Origin: S015-6 sp964384945
Lineage (GTDB): Bacteria; Desulfobacterota; DSWW01
Assembly (NCBI GenBank): GCA_964384945.1
Contig: CAYLMK010000009.1
Coordinates: 62,001-126,000 of the forward strand
Length of the DNA: 64,000 bases
Reading direction: 5' to 3'
The first letter of the stretch is position 1. Each line of letters opens with the position of its first letter. The position numbers were made by a program, and so were the translations under genes. The notes below the pieces were generated by a model, which was not told the origin of the DNA, did no database searches, and worked only from the letters and a program-made list of their open reading frames with translations. Below, in pieces: positions 32,660 to 41,505 of this stretch.

Positions 32660-33072
32660 CGCCCCGCCATCCCCCCCGGATCAAGCTCTCCCAGATGCCT
32701 TTGCAGTCCGTCCCGGACGAGAGGCTCGATCTCCTCCATGCCCACTCCGTACACGATCACGTTGAGCGCGAGGCTCAGCCTTCCCGGCCTGCCCGAGATC
32801 CCCCCCTTGTAACGGGGCCCCTCCTCGAAGGAGGTCACGCTGAAGAACAGATGGCCCGCCGCCTCCGCATCGAGCGATCCTTTGATGTGGCCGATCAATC
32901 TGCAGCCGCGCTCCCGCAGGGAGCGCGTGAGCCCGGCCAGGAATGCGTCGACACGCACCCGCAACTCCGCTTCCGGCCAGGGCACGGGCGCGGCCAGCGC
33001 AGCGTGCAGCGCGTAGGCCGTGGGCCGGGGGTCCCTGTCGGCAGAGGGATGCAGGGGTTCATCCCGGCTCAT
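32647..33072 (-). CDS. Hypothetical protein of the corrinoid operon
   Basis: A 141-residue soluble protein that I do not recognise. Visible features are a Pro/Ala-rich start, a helical middle (RVDAFLAGLTRSLRERGCRL, with IGHIKGSLDAEAAGHLFFSV after it) and a beta-rich end. The ATG overlaps the stop of the upstream GTPase gene (ATGA at 33069-33072), so the two are translationally coupled. The paired position with a G3E GTPase and a corrinoid protein suggests a role in cobalamin handling or enzyme activation. Its C-terminus runs into a heptamer repeat array. Confidence 0.65.
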   Translation of the reverse strand: MSRDEPLHPSADRDPRPTAYALHAALAAPVPWPEAELRVRVDAFLAGLTRSLRERGCRLIGHIKGSLDAEAAGHLFFSVTSFEEGPRYKGGISGRPGRLSLALNVIVYGVGMEEIEPLVRDGLQRHLGELDPGGMAGRANS

Positions 33073-33656
33073 CGTATCGCTGCCATCAGAGGATCGAGGT
33101 TCAACTTTCGCTCCGCGGAGACGGCCAGCACGGCCGCCGCGCCGTTCAGGCCCCGCACGCTCTGCCGGATGCGCTCGAGCGCCTCCTCGCCGACCGCGTC
33201 GATCTTGTTGACGACCACGATGTCGGCCGCTCCGATCTGGGCGGTCACCATGGGGTTCATCACCTCCAGAAGCATTTCGTACCGGAGGGCGTCGACGAGG
33301 GAAAGGACCTGAATCTTCTCTACCATCGGGGCATACCGACGCACGGTCGGCACGATATCGCCGGGCCGGGCGACCCCGGTGGCCTCCAGGATGACCCGCT
33401 CCGGCCGGATGGATTGATCGAGTCTTTTCAGCGTCGTGACGAGGTCCACGGAGAGGGTGCAGCAGACACATCCCCCGAAGATCTCCTGCACCTCCAGGCC
33501 CTCCCTGCGCAGGTACTGCCCGTCGATGCCGACCTCGCCCACCTCGTTTTCGATGATTGCGATTTTCTCGGGCCGGGCTGCCAGGCGCCTGGCGATCTCC
33601 AACAACAGGGTGGTCTTGCCGGAACCGAGAAAGCCGCTGATGAGCAGGAGTCTCAC
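33069..33656 (-). CDS. G3E-family (CobW/HypB-like) GTPase
   Basis: A 195-residue GTP-binding protein with Walker A GFLGSGKTTLLL (residues 8-19), ENEVGEVGID, the metal-binding GGCVCCTLS (CXCC, near residue 63) and the base-recognition motif NKID. It lacks the C-terminal CobW domain, so it is shorter than COG0523 proteins. G3E proteins act as metallochaperones or as gatekeepers of B12 enzymes (MeaB). Within a corrinoid methyltransferase operon, a role in loading or protecting the cobamide enzyme is the best guess. The start is GTG 33656; an upstream in-frame extension has no family similarity. Confidence 0.82.
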   Translation of the reverse strand: MRLLLISGFLGSGKTTLLLEIARRLAARPEKIAIIENEVGEVGIDGQYLRREGLEVQEIFGGCVCCTLSVDLVTTLKRLDQSIRPERVILEATGVARPGDIVPTVRRYAPMVEKIQVLSLVDALRYEMLLEVMNPMVTAQIGAADIVVVNKIDAVGEEALERIRQSVRGLNGAAAVLAVSAERKLNLDPLMAAIR

Positions 33657-33694
33657 GGAGGAGGCCTCTTTGCGGATGCGACAGAAAGATGGTG

Positions 33695-34342
33695 TCAGAG
33701 GGCTTTTGCGCTCCCCGCCCCGATTTCTTTCAGGCAGTAATTGACGCCCTCCATGGCATCCAGGGTCTGGAAGTCGGCGCCGATGTGCTCCTTGACCGTG
33801 GGGGTGGTCACGCCGCCTCCGACCATCAGCTTCAACCGATCCCTCAGGCCCGACTCGACGAGAAGTTCCGAGGCCTCTTTCATCGAGGCGAAGGCGGAGG
33901 TGATCAAGGCGGAAAAACCGGCGAACTCTGGCTTCACCTCCTTGACCTTGTCCACGAACACGGCCGGCAGCACATCCACGCCCAGGTCGTGCACCTCGAA
34001 GCCCTGTGCGCGCAGGAGGGTTGCGACGATGTCCTTGCCCAGGTCGTGGATGTCCCCCTTCATGGTTGCCAGCACCACCTTGCCCAGCGGCTTGGGCGGC
34101 CGAACCTTCTCCATGTGCGGATCGAGGATCGAGACCGCCCCCTTGAAGATCTCCGCGGCCAGCATCATCTCCGCCAGGTAGAACTCGCCGGACTGGAACC
34201 GGTCCCCCACGATGGACATTCCCCGGCGGCATTCCTCCAGGATCTTGAGCGGATCGCCCCCTCTCTGCGCCCGCTCCTTGACCGCTTTCAGAACCTCCTG
34301 CCTCCTCAACTCCACCAGGGCCGCAGCCAGCTCTTCGCTCAT
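33695..34342 (-). CDS. Corrinoid-binding methyl-carrier protein (MtaC/MttC-like)
   Basis: A 215-residue protein. The N-terminal helical cap (residues 1-85, with GMSIVGDRFQSGEFYLAEMM) is followed by a Rossmann B12 domain with KGDIHDLGKDIVATLL, the DxHxxG motif whose His is the lower cobalt ligand. GFEVHDLGVDV and a Gly-rich GGGVTTP follow. It is first in the minus-strand operon that also holds the G3E GTPase, the HyuA-like and UroD-like proteins, and would carry the methyl group between two methyltransferases. The MttB-like gene at the window start is a possible partner at a distance. Confidence 0.92.
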   Translation of the reverse strand: MSEELAAALVELRRQEVLKAVKERAQRGGDPLKILEECRRGMSIVGDRFQSGEFYLAEMMLAAEIFKGAVSILDPHMEKVRPPKPLGKVVLATMKGDIHDLGKDIVATLLRAQGFEVHDLGVDVLPAVFVDKVKEVKPEFAGFSALITSAFASMKEASELLVESGLRDRLKLMVGGGVTTPTVKEHIGADFQTLDAMEGVNYCLKEIGAGSAKAL

Positions 34343-34588
34343 GCCCTACCCTCCCCTGTCGGGTGTATCCCCGGATCCGGCATGCCCCATCGCGCGAGTA
34401 TCCTTGATACCTGTTTCGGAGAGCCGATTCAAGGCCGTCGGGGCTGCGGCCCGGTTCCGGGGCGTTCGGCTTCCTGAATCACCCCTCTCAGGCGCCCCGG
34501 GCATTCCCTTTCGCGGCCGGGCAGGCTATACTTTCAAACTTACGGTTGTCCGCTTTGACCGGAACGTCACGCGAGGGGACCCCGATCG

Positions 34589-35326
34589 ATGAACAATGGC
34601 AGCGTCGTTCAGGTAAAAGGCCTGTGGAAGGACTACGGGCCGCTCCACGCGCTGGCCGACGTGAGTTTCGAGATCGGCGAGGGCGAGGTGTTCGGTCTGC
34701 TGGGGAGGAACGGGTCGGGCAAGACAACGCTTCTGCGGATCCTGACCGGCTACCGGCTGCCCACGGCCGGCTCGGTTCGGGTCGCCGGCTCCGATCTCGT
34801 CCGGCATTCGCTCGCCGCCCGCCGCCGGATCGGCTACATGCCCGAACACCCGCAGCTCTACGCGGACCTGACCGTGCGGGGCCTCCTGCGGTTCGTTGCC
34901 AACGTGCACGGCCTGCCGCGGCCGAAGCGGGAAGCGCGCATTGAAGAGCTCAGCTCCCACTTCGGGCTCGGTGCCGTGATCGACCGCCTCGCCGGGCACT
35001 GCTCCAAAGGCTACCGGGCCCGCATCTCTCTGGCGGCCTCGGTGCTCCACGAACCGGCCGTTGTGTTTCTCGACGAGCCGACCGACGGTCTCGACCCGGA
35101 GCAGCGGCATCAGACCCACGAGCTCATCCGGCAGCTCGCCCGGGAGAGCACCGTGGTCCTGAGCAGCCACGATCTCGACGAGGTGAGCGGGCTCTGTTCC
35201 CGCGCGCTGGTGCTCGACCGGGGCCGTGTCGCCCGGCTCGGAACGATCGAGGATCTGGGGGGCGTCGCCGGTATTTCGGAGGTGTTCCGTCAGACCCGCG
35301 AGCGGGACAGGGGAGAGGAGCCATGA
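34589..35326 (+). CDS. ABC transporter ATP-binding protein (GldA-like)
   Basis: A 245-residue ATPase with Walker A GLLGRNGSGKTTLLRIL, signature CSKGYRARISLAASVLHEP (the LSGGQ position reads SKGYR), Walker B AVVFLDEPTDGLDP and H-loop SSHDLDEV. The YMPEHPQLYADLTVRGLLRF segment is typical of ABC-2 gliding/Nos-type ATPases. Its stop overlaps the next ATG (ATGA). With the permease and the large substrate-like protein it forms a Gld A/F/G-type system. It probably exports or positions an unknown cargo; gliding is not implied. Confidence 0.9.
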   Translation: MNNGSVVQVKGLWKDYGPLHALADVSFEIGEGEVFGLLGRNGSGKTTLLRILTGYRLPTAGSVRVAGSDLVRHSLAARRRIGYMPEHPQLYADLTVRGLLRFVANVHGLPRPKREARIEELSSHFGLGAVIDRLAGHCSKGYRARISLAASVLHEPAVVFLDEPTDGLDPEQRHQTHELIRQLARESTVVLSSHDLDEVSGLCSRALVLDRGRVARLGTIEDLGGVAGISEVFRQTRERDRGEEP

Positions 35327-36114
35327 GGGCCGTGCTGACCGTCCTTCGCAAGGAACTTACCGGGCTGTTCGCCTCTCCGATCGCCTACATCGCACTCACC
35401 GCAATGGCCCTCTCCATGAGCCTGTTCTTCCTCGACAACCTGAAGGCCTTCAACACCCAGATCATGCTCCTGCAGACCCGGTCGGCCTTCAACCAGATCA
35501 CCGCAGGCATGCTGCCCCCGGGGCTGAACCTGTTCGAACAGGTCCTGTTGCCCACCGTTACGGAAACCGCGCTCGTGCTCCTGGCCGTGATCCCCCTGAT
35601 CACCATGGGCGTGTTCTGCGAAGAGCGGACCCGCAGGACCGACGAGCTTCTCCTGACCCTTCCCCTGAGCGACACCCAGATCGCGGCCGGCAAGTTTCTC
35701 GCCACCTTCGTCTTTCTCGTCGCGGTCGTTGCGATCGCGTCACTGCTTCCGGCCATATCGGCCATCCACACGGACCTCGACACGGGCCCGATCCTGGCCT
35801 CCCTCGCGGGTCTGCTCCTGCTCTCGTTCGCCCTGGCGGCCATCGGCCTGCTCTGCTCCTCCCTGGCCCCGAACCAGCTCGTCGCTGCCCTGAGCGCCTA
35901 CGCATTCTCCATGGCCATCCTGGACTTCAGCTGGCTCATGGAGTTCACGGGCGACGCCGCGGACCGGGTGCTGTCGTACCTGTCCCTGATGACCCACATT
36001 TCGAGCTTTCCCCGGGGCGTGATCCCCCTTTCCGACATCGTTTACTTCGCGGGCCTGGGCCTGGGCGGTTTCCTTCTCGTACGGGTGAGCCTGAAACTCG
36101 AGCGGATCAACTAG
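35323..36114 (+). CDS. ABC-2 permease (GldF-like)
   Basis: A 263-residue membrane protein with six hydrophobic segments and the opening VLTVLRKELTGLFASPIAYI, the standard ABC-2/Nos-Gld start. The extracellular loop between helices 1 and 2 holds NLKAFNTQIMLLQTRSAFNQ. ERTRRTDELLLTLPLSDTQI is the conserved cytoplasmic coupling region. It overlaps the ATPase gene by four bases and precedes the GldG-like gene by 8 bases. Confidence 0.9.
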   Translation: MRAVLTVLRKELTGLFASPIAYIALTAMALSMSLFFLDNLKAFNTQIMLLQTRSAFNQITAGMLPPGLNLFEQVLLPTVTETALVLLAVIPLITMGVFCEERTRRTDELLLTLPLSDTQIAAGKFLATFVFLVAVVAIASLLPAISAIHTDLDTGPILASLAGLLLLSFALAAIGLLCSSLAPNQLVAALSAYAFSMAILDFSWLMEFTGDAADRVLSYLSLMTHISSFPRGVIPLSDIVYFAGLGLGGFLLVRVSLKLERIN

Positions 36115-36122
36115 GAGGCGCC

Positions 36123-37646
36123 ATGGCCGGCTTTCTCTTCTCTCTCGCGTGCGTCGCCCTGGCATTCGGCCTGGCCGGTGCCTACCTGAGCAAGGAGACC
36201 GGGCCGGCGGCGGTGGCCAACCTGATCCTGGCAGGCATCCTGATCGTGACGGCGGCCGTGCTGTCCGTGGTTTCCGTGCAGAGAAGCCGCGTCGGCCTGT
36301 CGCGCAGGGCCCTGGCGCGGGCCTTGCTGCAGGCCGGGATCGCGGTCGCCGTTACGGCGGGTGTCCTGCTGGCAGCATCGAGGATCACGCACGAGTGGGA
36401 CCTCACGGAGCCCCGGCTCTACACGCTCTCCGAGTACTCGCAGCGCGTGATGCAGGATCTTCCCCTGGATATCGACGCCCTTTACGCAGGCAACCCTGCC
36501 GCCTCCGGGCAGGAGCGGATCCTGATCGAGCGGTTCGCCCAGGCCTCCGAGCGTTTCCGCCTGAAGATCGTGGCGCCCCAGGAACTCGCTCCCGAAATCG
36601 TAAGACAGCTCGAGCAGGGCGGATCACAGCTCGTCCTGTACGGAGCCGGAAGGGCCAGAAAGGTGCCCGCCATCTCGGAGCGCGCCATTATCCAGACCGT
36701 CCTCGCCTTTACCATGCGGGCGACCACGCAGCTCTGCTTCCTTTCGGCTCACGGAGAACCTTCCCTGGAGGAAAACGGCCCCGGCGGCCTGTCTTCCTTT
36801 CGGAACCTGCTCGCCTACGAAGGCTTTCAGGCCACGGAACTCCTGCTGGCCTCCCAGCCCGATGTGCCCAAGGAGTGCGATATCGTGGTGATCGCCGCCC
36901 CGGAGCGGGAATTCCTCCCGGCGGAGCGGGACCGACTGAGATCCTTCGTGAACCGCGGCGGCCGGCTCCTGGTCTTCTCGGAGCCCGACCGTCCCCTCGA
37001 GCCGGGGGAGATGCTCCAAGGGCTGGGCATTTCGGCCCTCCGGGCCGTGGTCGTCGACGAGGCGGCCTCCCTGTTCGGCAGCGAGGCCAGGGGCACCGAG
37101 CCGATCGTCAACCGGTTCACGACCCATCACCCGATCGCGCAGGGCCTGACGGAGCGGACAGGGGTCGTGTTCTCCGGGGCCCGGCCTCTCCTTCTGCGGG
37201 GGCCGGACCCGAAGGGCTTCGTGTACTCGGGCCGAACGAGCCGATACGAGACGACCGGCGGGGAGGGCCTGGGGGAAGGGACCCTGGGGCCGGACATGCA
37301 GTACTCGTGGATGAGGAGCGACTCGGGCTCCTACCCCCTGGCCGCCTCGCGTGACTGGCAGGTCGAAGGCGAAAAGGAAGCGCGAGTCGTTGTGTTCGGC
37401 GACCTCGATTTCGCCACGAACCGACTGCTCGGCGCCCTGTACAACGAAGACCTCCTGATGAACTCCGTCTACTATCTCGCAAACCGTGAGGACGAGGTCG
37501 TGATCCGGCCCAAGGCCGAGGACCTCTACCAGGCGCCCCTCATCCCGGAGAAGACCTTCGCGGCCTTCCATTCCATCGCGCTCTTGATTCCCGAGGCGAT
37601 CCTCATCCTCGGGCTCGTCGCCTGGTTCCGGCGCCGGCGTCTCTGA
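36123..37646 (+). CDS. GldG-like ABC-associated periplasmic/membrane protein
   Basis: A 507-residue protein with three N-terminal helices (residues 1-90), then a large extracytoplasmic region of the ABC-type uncharacterised (GldG/intraflagellar-transport-like) fold (TEPRLYTLSEYSQRVMQDL; CFLSAHGEPSLEENGPGGLS; IVVIAAPEREFLPAERDRLR), and a last helix (IALLIPEAILILGLVAWF) before a basic tail. This layout always accompanies Gld-type ATPase/permease pairs. The family binds or gates the transported substrate; none is known here. Confidence 0.87.
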   Translation: MAGFLFSLACVALAFGLAGAYLSKETGPAAVANLILAGILIVTAAVLSVVSVQRSRVGLSRRALARALLQAGIAVAVTAGVLLAASRITHEWDLTEPRLYTLSEYSQRVMQDLPLDIDALYAGNPAASGQERILIERFAQASERFRLKIVAPQELAPEIVRQLEQGGSQLVLYGAGRARKVPAISERAIIQTVLAFTMRATTQLCFLSAHGEPSLEENGPGGLSSFRNLLAYEGFQATELLLASQPDVPKECDIVVIAAPEREFLPAERDRLRSFVNRGGRLLVFSEPDRPLEPGEMLQGLGISALRAVVVDEAASLFGSEARGTEPIVNRFTTHHPIAQGLTERTGVVFSGARPLLLRGPDPKGFVYSGRTSRYETTGGEGLGEGTLGPDMQYSWMRSDSGSYPLAASRDWQVEGEKEARVVVFGDLDFATNRLLGALYNEDLLMNSVYYLANREDEVVIRPKAEDLYQAPLIPEKTFAAFHSIALLIPEAILILGLVAWFRRRRL

Positions 37647-37748
37647 GGGGCCGCCGCTCTTTTCCTCTCCGGGACACCTCGAGAAAACCGATCGGTTCCG
37701 GCTCCGCGGGCCTGCGCGGCCCGCCGTGGAGGAGAGCCCGGCCGGGTG

Positions 37749-37776
37749 TTGACTTCTCACCGCCCGGGGGTATGCT
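37749..37776 (+). promoter_or_regulatory. Sigma-70-like promoter of the RRM gene
   Basis: TTGACT (37749-37754) and TATGCT (37771-37776) are 16 bases apart. The leader to ATG 37835 is about 50 bases, holds a small hairpin (GAGGC/GCCTC) and ends in AGAGGAGG. Confidence 0.55.
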
Positions 37777-37834
37777 GTGACCATAGGGTCTCAGAGGCTG
37801 CTGAAGGCCTCCGAGAAGACAAGAGGAGGCTTTC

Positions 37835-38089
37835 ATGCAAGGCAAGAAGCTGTTCATCGGCAACCTCGATTACACCGTCACGAGGGACGATCTCGCACAA
37901 TTGTTCTCCGCCTTCGGAGAGGTTCGGGAGGTGAGCGTCATCGAGGGAAAGGGGTTCGGGTTCATCGAAATGTCGAGCCAGGCGGAGGCGGAGGCCGCGA
38001 AGAAAGAGCTGAACGACACCGTGGTCAAAGGACGCAAGATCCGGGTCGACGAGGCGAAGCCGAGAGAGACCGGCCGCCGCAGGCGCTGA
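37835..38089 (+). CDS. Single-RRM RNA-binding protein
   Basis: An 84-residue protein made of one RNA recognition motif. RNP2 is LFIGNL (residues 5-10) and RNP1 is KGFGFIEM (about 47-54), followed by AEAEAAKKELNDTVVKGRKI and a short basic tail (GRRRR-like end). Such proteins are common in delta- and cyanobacterial genomes and bind RNA, often under cold conditions. It has its own promoter and strong ribosome site and is monocistronic. Confidence 0.92.
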   Translation: MQGKKLFIGNLDYTVTRDDLAQLFSAFGEVREVSVIEGKGFGFIEMSSQAEAEAAKKELNDTVVKGRKIRVDEAKPRETGRRRR

Positions 38090-38243
38090 AGAGCCCATCT
38101 GCCGGGATAGAGCCCTTGGCTTTGCTGCCGCGGGCTTCCGCGCGTAGCAGCCCCCCGGGCGCGAACGGCCGCGTGAGACAGTCGCCCGCCGCGGCCTCAC
38201 CCCGATCCCCGACGCCTCCCGGCGTCTGAAAGCGGGCGGTTTT

Positions 38244-39938
38244 CTATCCGCCCTTCCGTCGCTCTTCGAGCTTCCGGAGCTCCACCCTTCGGATCTTCCC
38301 GGACAGTGTCTTGGGCAGATCCGGAACGAACTCGATTTCCCTGGGGTACTTGTACGGGGCCGTCTCTTTCTTGACGTGCTCCTGAATCTCCTTGACGAGC
38401 TGTTCCGACGGCTCGTGGCCCGGCGCCAGCACGACAAAGGCCTTGACGATCGCCCCCCGCAAGGGATCCGGGGAAGCGACCACCGCGCTCTCCGCGACCG
38501 CCGGATGGCTCTGAAGCGCGCTCTCGACCTCGAACGGTCCGATCCGGTAGCCGGACGACTTGATCACGTCGTCGGCACGCCCCACAAACCAGAAATAGCC
38601 GTCCTTGTCCTTCAGGCCCTTGTCGCCGGTGTAGTACCAGTCCCCCCGGAACGACTCGGCCGTCGCCTCCGGGTTCCTCCAGTATCCGGCGAACAGGCCG
38701 ACCGGCGGCCTGGGCTTGACCCGGATCGCGATGTGGCCCTCCTCTCCGGACGGGAGGACCTTGCCGTCGTCGTCGACGATCTCGACCGTGAAGCCGGGGG
38801 CCGGTCTTCCCATGGAGCCGAGTTTCACGGGCATGCAGGGATAGTTGGCGATGATGTTGACGGTCTCGGTCTGCCCGAAGCCGTCGTAGATCGTCACGCC
38901 CGTGTACTTCTTCCAGACCTTGATCACCTCCGGGTTCAGGGGCTCGCCGGCCGAGCAGCAGTGCCGGAGCTCGCGGAAGTCGTACTGCCCGAGATCCTCC
39001 AGGACAAACATGCGGAAGGCGGTCGGCGGGGCGCACAGCGTGGTCACCCCGCACTTTTCGAGAAGTTTCAGGTGCGACTTCGCATCGAATTTCCCGCTCG
39101 CGTCGTGGGCCATCACGGCCGCACCGACAAGCCACTGCCCGTAGAGCTTGCCCCAGGCCGCCTTCGCCCAACCCGTGTCGGCCAGGGTCCAGTGGAGATC
39201 CGAGGGCTTCAGGTCGTGCCAGAACTTGGCCGTCACCAGGTGGCCGAGCCCGTAAGAGGCCTGCGTGTGGGGGACCATCTTGGGAAACTTGGTGGTGCCC
39301 GACGTGAAATAGATGAGCATGACGTCGTCGGAACGGGTGGGAGGGACGCTGTCGCGGTCGAGGTACCTCGATGCGCCGTCCATCAGCGACTCGTAAGGCA
39401 CCCATCCTTCCGTATGCGCCCTTTTTTCGTCTCCCATTGAGATCAGGTGCCTGAGCGAAGGACAGGCGTCCCTGACATCCTTGACCGCGGCGAGGTGCTC
39501 GTGCCAGACCACGGCCCCGACGGCCTCGGCCTCGTTGATCCGGTAGGCCACATCTTTGGGCGTCAGGATGTTCGGGGCCGGCATGGGGATGACCCCGAGC
39601 TTGCAGCAGCCCAGCATGACCGCGTACCAATCGACCACCCGGGGCACCATGACGAACAGGCGCTCCCCCTTCCGCACGCCCAACCCGAGGAGTGCGTTCG
39701 CAAAACGGTTCGAGAGGCACTTGAGGTCGAAGAAGGAGTATTTGCGGATGTCCCGGCCGGTCCTGTCGGCCCACACCAGAGCGAGCTTCGATCGGTCCGC
39801 GCTCCAGGCATCGACCACGTCGAACCCGAAATTGAAGAATTCCGGCACCTCGATCGCATAGGAGGCGGCCACCTTCTCGTAGTTCCCCATGTTCGGGCCG
39901 TCCGGCCTGACCGGGACGTTGTCGAATGTCTGGATCAT
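38244..39938 (-). CDS. AMP-forming acyl-CoA synthetase (medium-chain ACSM-like)
   Basis: A 564-residue enzyme. Motif A3 is IYFTSGTTKFPKMVPHT, then GFGQTETVNIIANYP, YYTGDKGLKDKDGYFWFVGR and the catalytic C-terminal Lys in LPKTLSGKIRRVELR. The order and length match medium-chain acyl-CoA/benzoate-CoA-type ligases. It activates a carboxylic acid with ATP and CoA in the cytosol. Residues around GWAKAAWGKLYGQWLVGAAV (substrate tunnel) do not identify the acid. Convergent with the RRM gene and divergent from the cytochrome operon, so it is a separate unit. Confidence 0.9.
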   Translation of the reverse strand: MIQTFDNVPVRPDGPNMGNYEKVAASYAIEVPEFFNFGFDVVDAWSADRSKLALVWADRTGRDIRKYSFFDLKCLSNRFANALLGLGVRKGERLFVMVPRVVDWYAVMLGCCKLGVIPMPAPNILTPKDVAYRINEAEAVGAVVWHEHLAAVKDVRDACPSLRHLISMGDEKRAHTEGWVPYESLMDGASRYLDRDSVPPTRSDDVMLIYFTSGTTKFPKMVPHTQASYGLGHLVTAKFWHDLKPSDLHWTLADTGWAKAAWGKLYGQWLVGAAVMAHDASGKFDAKSHLKLLEKCGVTTLCAPPTAFRMFVLEDLGQYDFRELRHCCSAGEPLNPEVIKVWKKYTGVTIYDGFGQTETVNIIANYPCMPVKLGSMGRPAPGFTVEIVDDDGKVLPSGEEGHIAIRVKPRPPVGLFAGYWRNPEATAESFRGDWYYTGDKGLKDKDGYFWFVGRADDVIKSSGYRIGPFEVESALQSHPAVAESAVVASPDPLRGAIVKAFVVLAPGHEPSEQLVKEIQEHVKKETAPYKYPREIEFVPDLPKTLSGKIRRVELRKLEERRKGG

Positions 39939-40103
39939 CGGCGGGTCTCCTTCCGTGAAATGGGCCTGTTCGAGGGCCTAGTTTAGCGCATCCATGACCA
40001 CATTCCTAGTATCCCGAGCCGGGCCTCGCGATTCGACTTGAAAGGCGCGAGCGCATAGAATGGAGGACCTCACACAGGCAAGAACGAGCCACGCAAGCTG
40101 GAC

Positions 40104-41477
40104 ATGACCGAAAGAAGCCCCGGATTCGCGCGACGCATCCTCCTTTCCGTTTTCAGCGGGCCCGTCTGCCCGCGGACCGAGTCGGAGCGAAGGCGCTTCC
40201 CTCTCCGGTACCTCCTGCTGCACCTGCGGCCGGCAACGGTCCCCGCGGAAACCCTCCGGTTCACCCTGAGCTGGGGGTTGGGCGGCACGGCCGCCGTGCT
40301 GATCCTGCTGCAGCTCGCAACCGGAATCCTGCTCAAGTTCGCCTACGTGCCGGTTCCGGCCGAGGCCTATGCGTCCGTCCTGCGCCTGCAGGAAGAGGTC
40401 CCGTTCGGCCCGTTCGTCCGGAACATCCATCACTGGAGCGCAAACTCCCTGGTGCCGGTAATCTTCCTTCACCTGCTCCGGGTCTTTTTCACCGGCGCCT
40501 TCCACCCGCCCCGCCAGTTCAACTGGGTCATCGGGCTCGGCCTCTTCTTCCTGGTGCTCGCCTCCAACTTCACCGGCTACCTGCTTCCCTGGGACCAGCT
40601 CGCCTACTGGGGCACCACCATCTGCATCGGCATGCTGGAGTACGTGCCGGCGGCCGGCCCGTGGCTTCAGAACATGGTCCGCGGCGGCCCCGAGATCGGC
40701 CCGGACACCCTTCGCATCTTCTTCGCCACGCACACGACCGTGCTTCCGGTTCTGCTGGTCACCCTGATGGCGTTTCACTTCTGGAGGGTCCGGAAGGCGG
40801 GCGGACTCGTCCTTTCGCCTTCCGGGAAGAGCGGAGGGGCCTTCGCGGAGGCGGAACGGGTGAGCACGATGCCCCATCTCCTGCTTCGCGAGGCAGCGGT
40901 CGCCCTCGCGGCGGCCGCATGCGTGTTCACGCTCGCGGCCCTGCTGGACGCCCCCCTGGGCGACCGGGCCAACCCGGGCCTGAGCCCGAACCCGACCAAG
41001 GCCCCGTGGTATTTCGCCGGCCTCCAGGAGATGCTCCTGCACTTCCATCCCGCCTTTGCCGTCTTCCTGCTGCCGGTTCTGCTTGCGGGCGCATTCCTGC
41101 TTCTGCCTTACCTCGATTACGGAACCGAGGCAGGCGGTGTCTGGTTCGTCTCCGCGAAGGGGCGCCGGACGGCCGCCATGGCCGCGGCGGCGGCCGCGCT
41201 GCTCACGCCCGCGATGATCGTACTGGATGAATACGTGATCGATTTCGCGGCCTGGCTGCCCGGCCTTCCCCCGGCGGTGAGCAACGGACTGATCCCGGGT
41301 GCGCTCTGCCTGGCCGTCGCCGCCGGGTGGTACGGATGGGTGGCCCGCCGATTGTCCGCGACGAGGGCCGAGGCGATCCAGTCCGTGTTCGTCTTGCTTG
41401 CGGTCTCCTTTGTCTTCCTGACCCTGGCCTGTGTCTGGTTCAGGGGCCAGGGCATGAAACTGATCCGGCCTCTATAA
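40104..41477 (+). CDS. Cytochrome b of a menaquinol:cytochrome c oxidoreductase (fused b6/subunit IV type)
   Basis: A 457-residue membrane protein with about eight to nine helices. The haem ligands are expected at His109 and His123 and at His210 and His225 (NIHHWSANSLVPVIFLHLLR; FFATHTTVLPVLLVTLMAFH). The 14-residue gap in the second pair is the b6 type. LLPWDQLAYWG is the Qo-side helix C motif. The C-terminal part begins NPGLSPNPTKAPWYFAGLQE, which is the subunit IV-type Qo loop, with APWY in place of PEWY as in menaquinone users. It is followed by a Rieske protein and an octaheme cytochrome, so the quinol-oxidising complex passes electrons to cytochrome c. Confidence 0.92.
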   Translation: MTERSPGFARRILLSVFSGPVCPRTESERRRFPLRYLLLHLRPATVPAETLRFTLSWGLGGTAAVLILLQLATGILLKFAYVPVPAEAYASVLRLQEEVPFGPFVRNIHHWSANSLVPVIFLHLLRVFFTGAFHPPRQFNWVIGLGLFFLVLASNFTGYLLPWDQLAYWGTTICIGMLEYVPAAGPWLQNMVRGGPEIGPDTLRIFFATHTTVLPVLLVTLMAFHFWRVRKAGGLVLSPSGKSGGAFAEAERVSTMPHLLLREAAVALAAAACVFTLAALLDAPLGDRANPGLSPNPTKAPWYFAGLQEMLLHFHPAFAVFLLPVLLAGAFLLLPYLDYGTEAGGVWFVSAKGRRTAAMAAAAAALLTPAMIVLDEYVIDFAAWLPGLPPAVSNGLIPGALCLAVAAGWYGWVARRLSATRAEAIQSVFVLLAVSFVFLTLACVWFRGQGMKLIRPL

Positions 41478-41505
41478 AGGGGCTCAAGAAAGAAGGTCGG
41501 GTTCG

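Noticed and set aside
38211..38226. Hairpin between the RRM and acyl-CoA synthetase genes
   Set aside because: GACGCC/GGCGTC stem is real but has no T run on either strand, so I do not call it a terminator.
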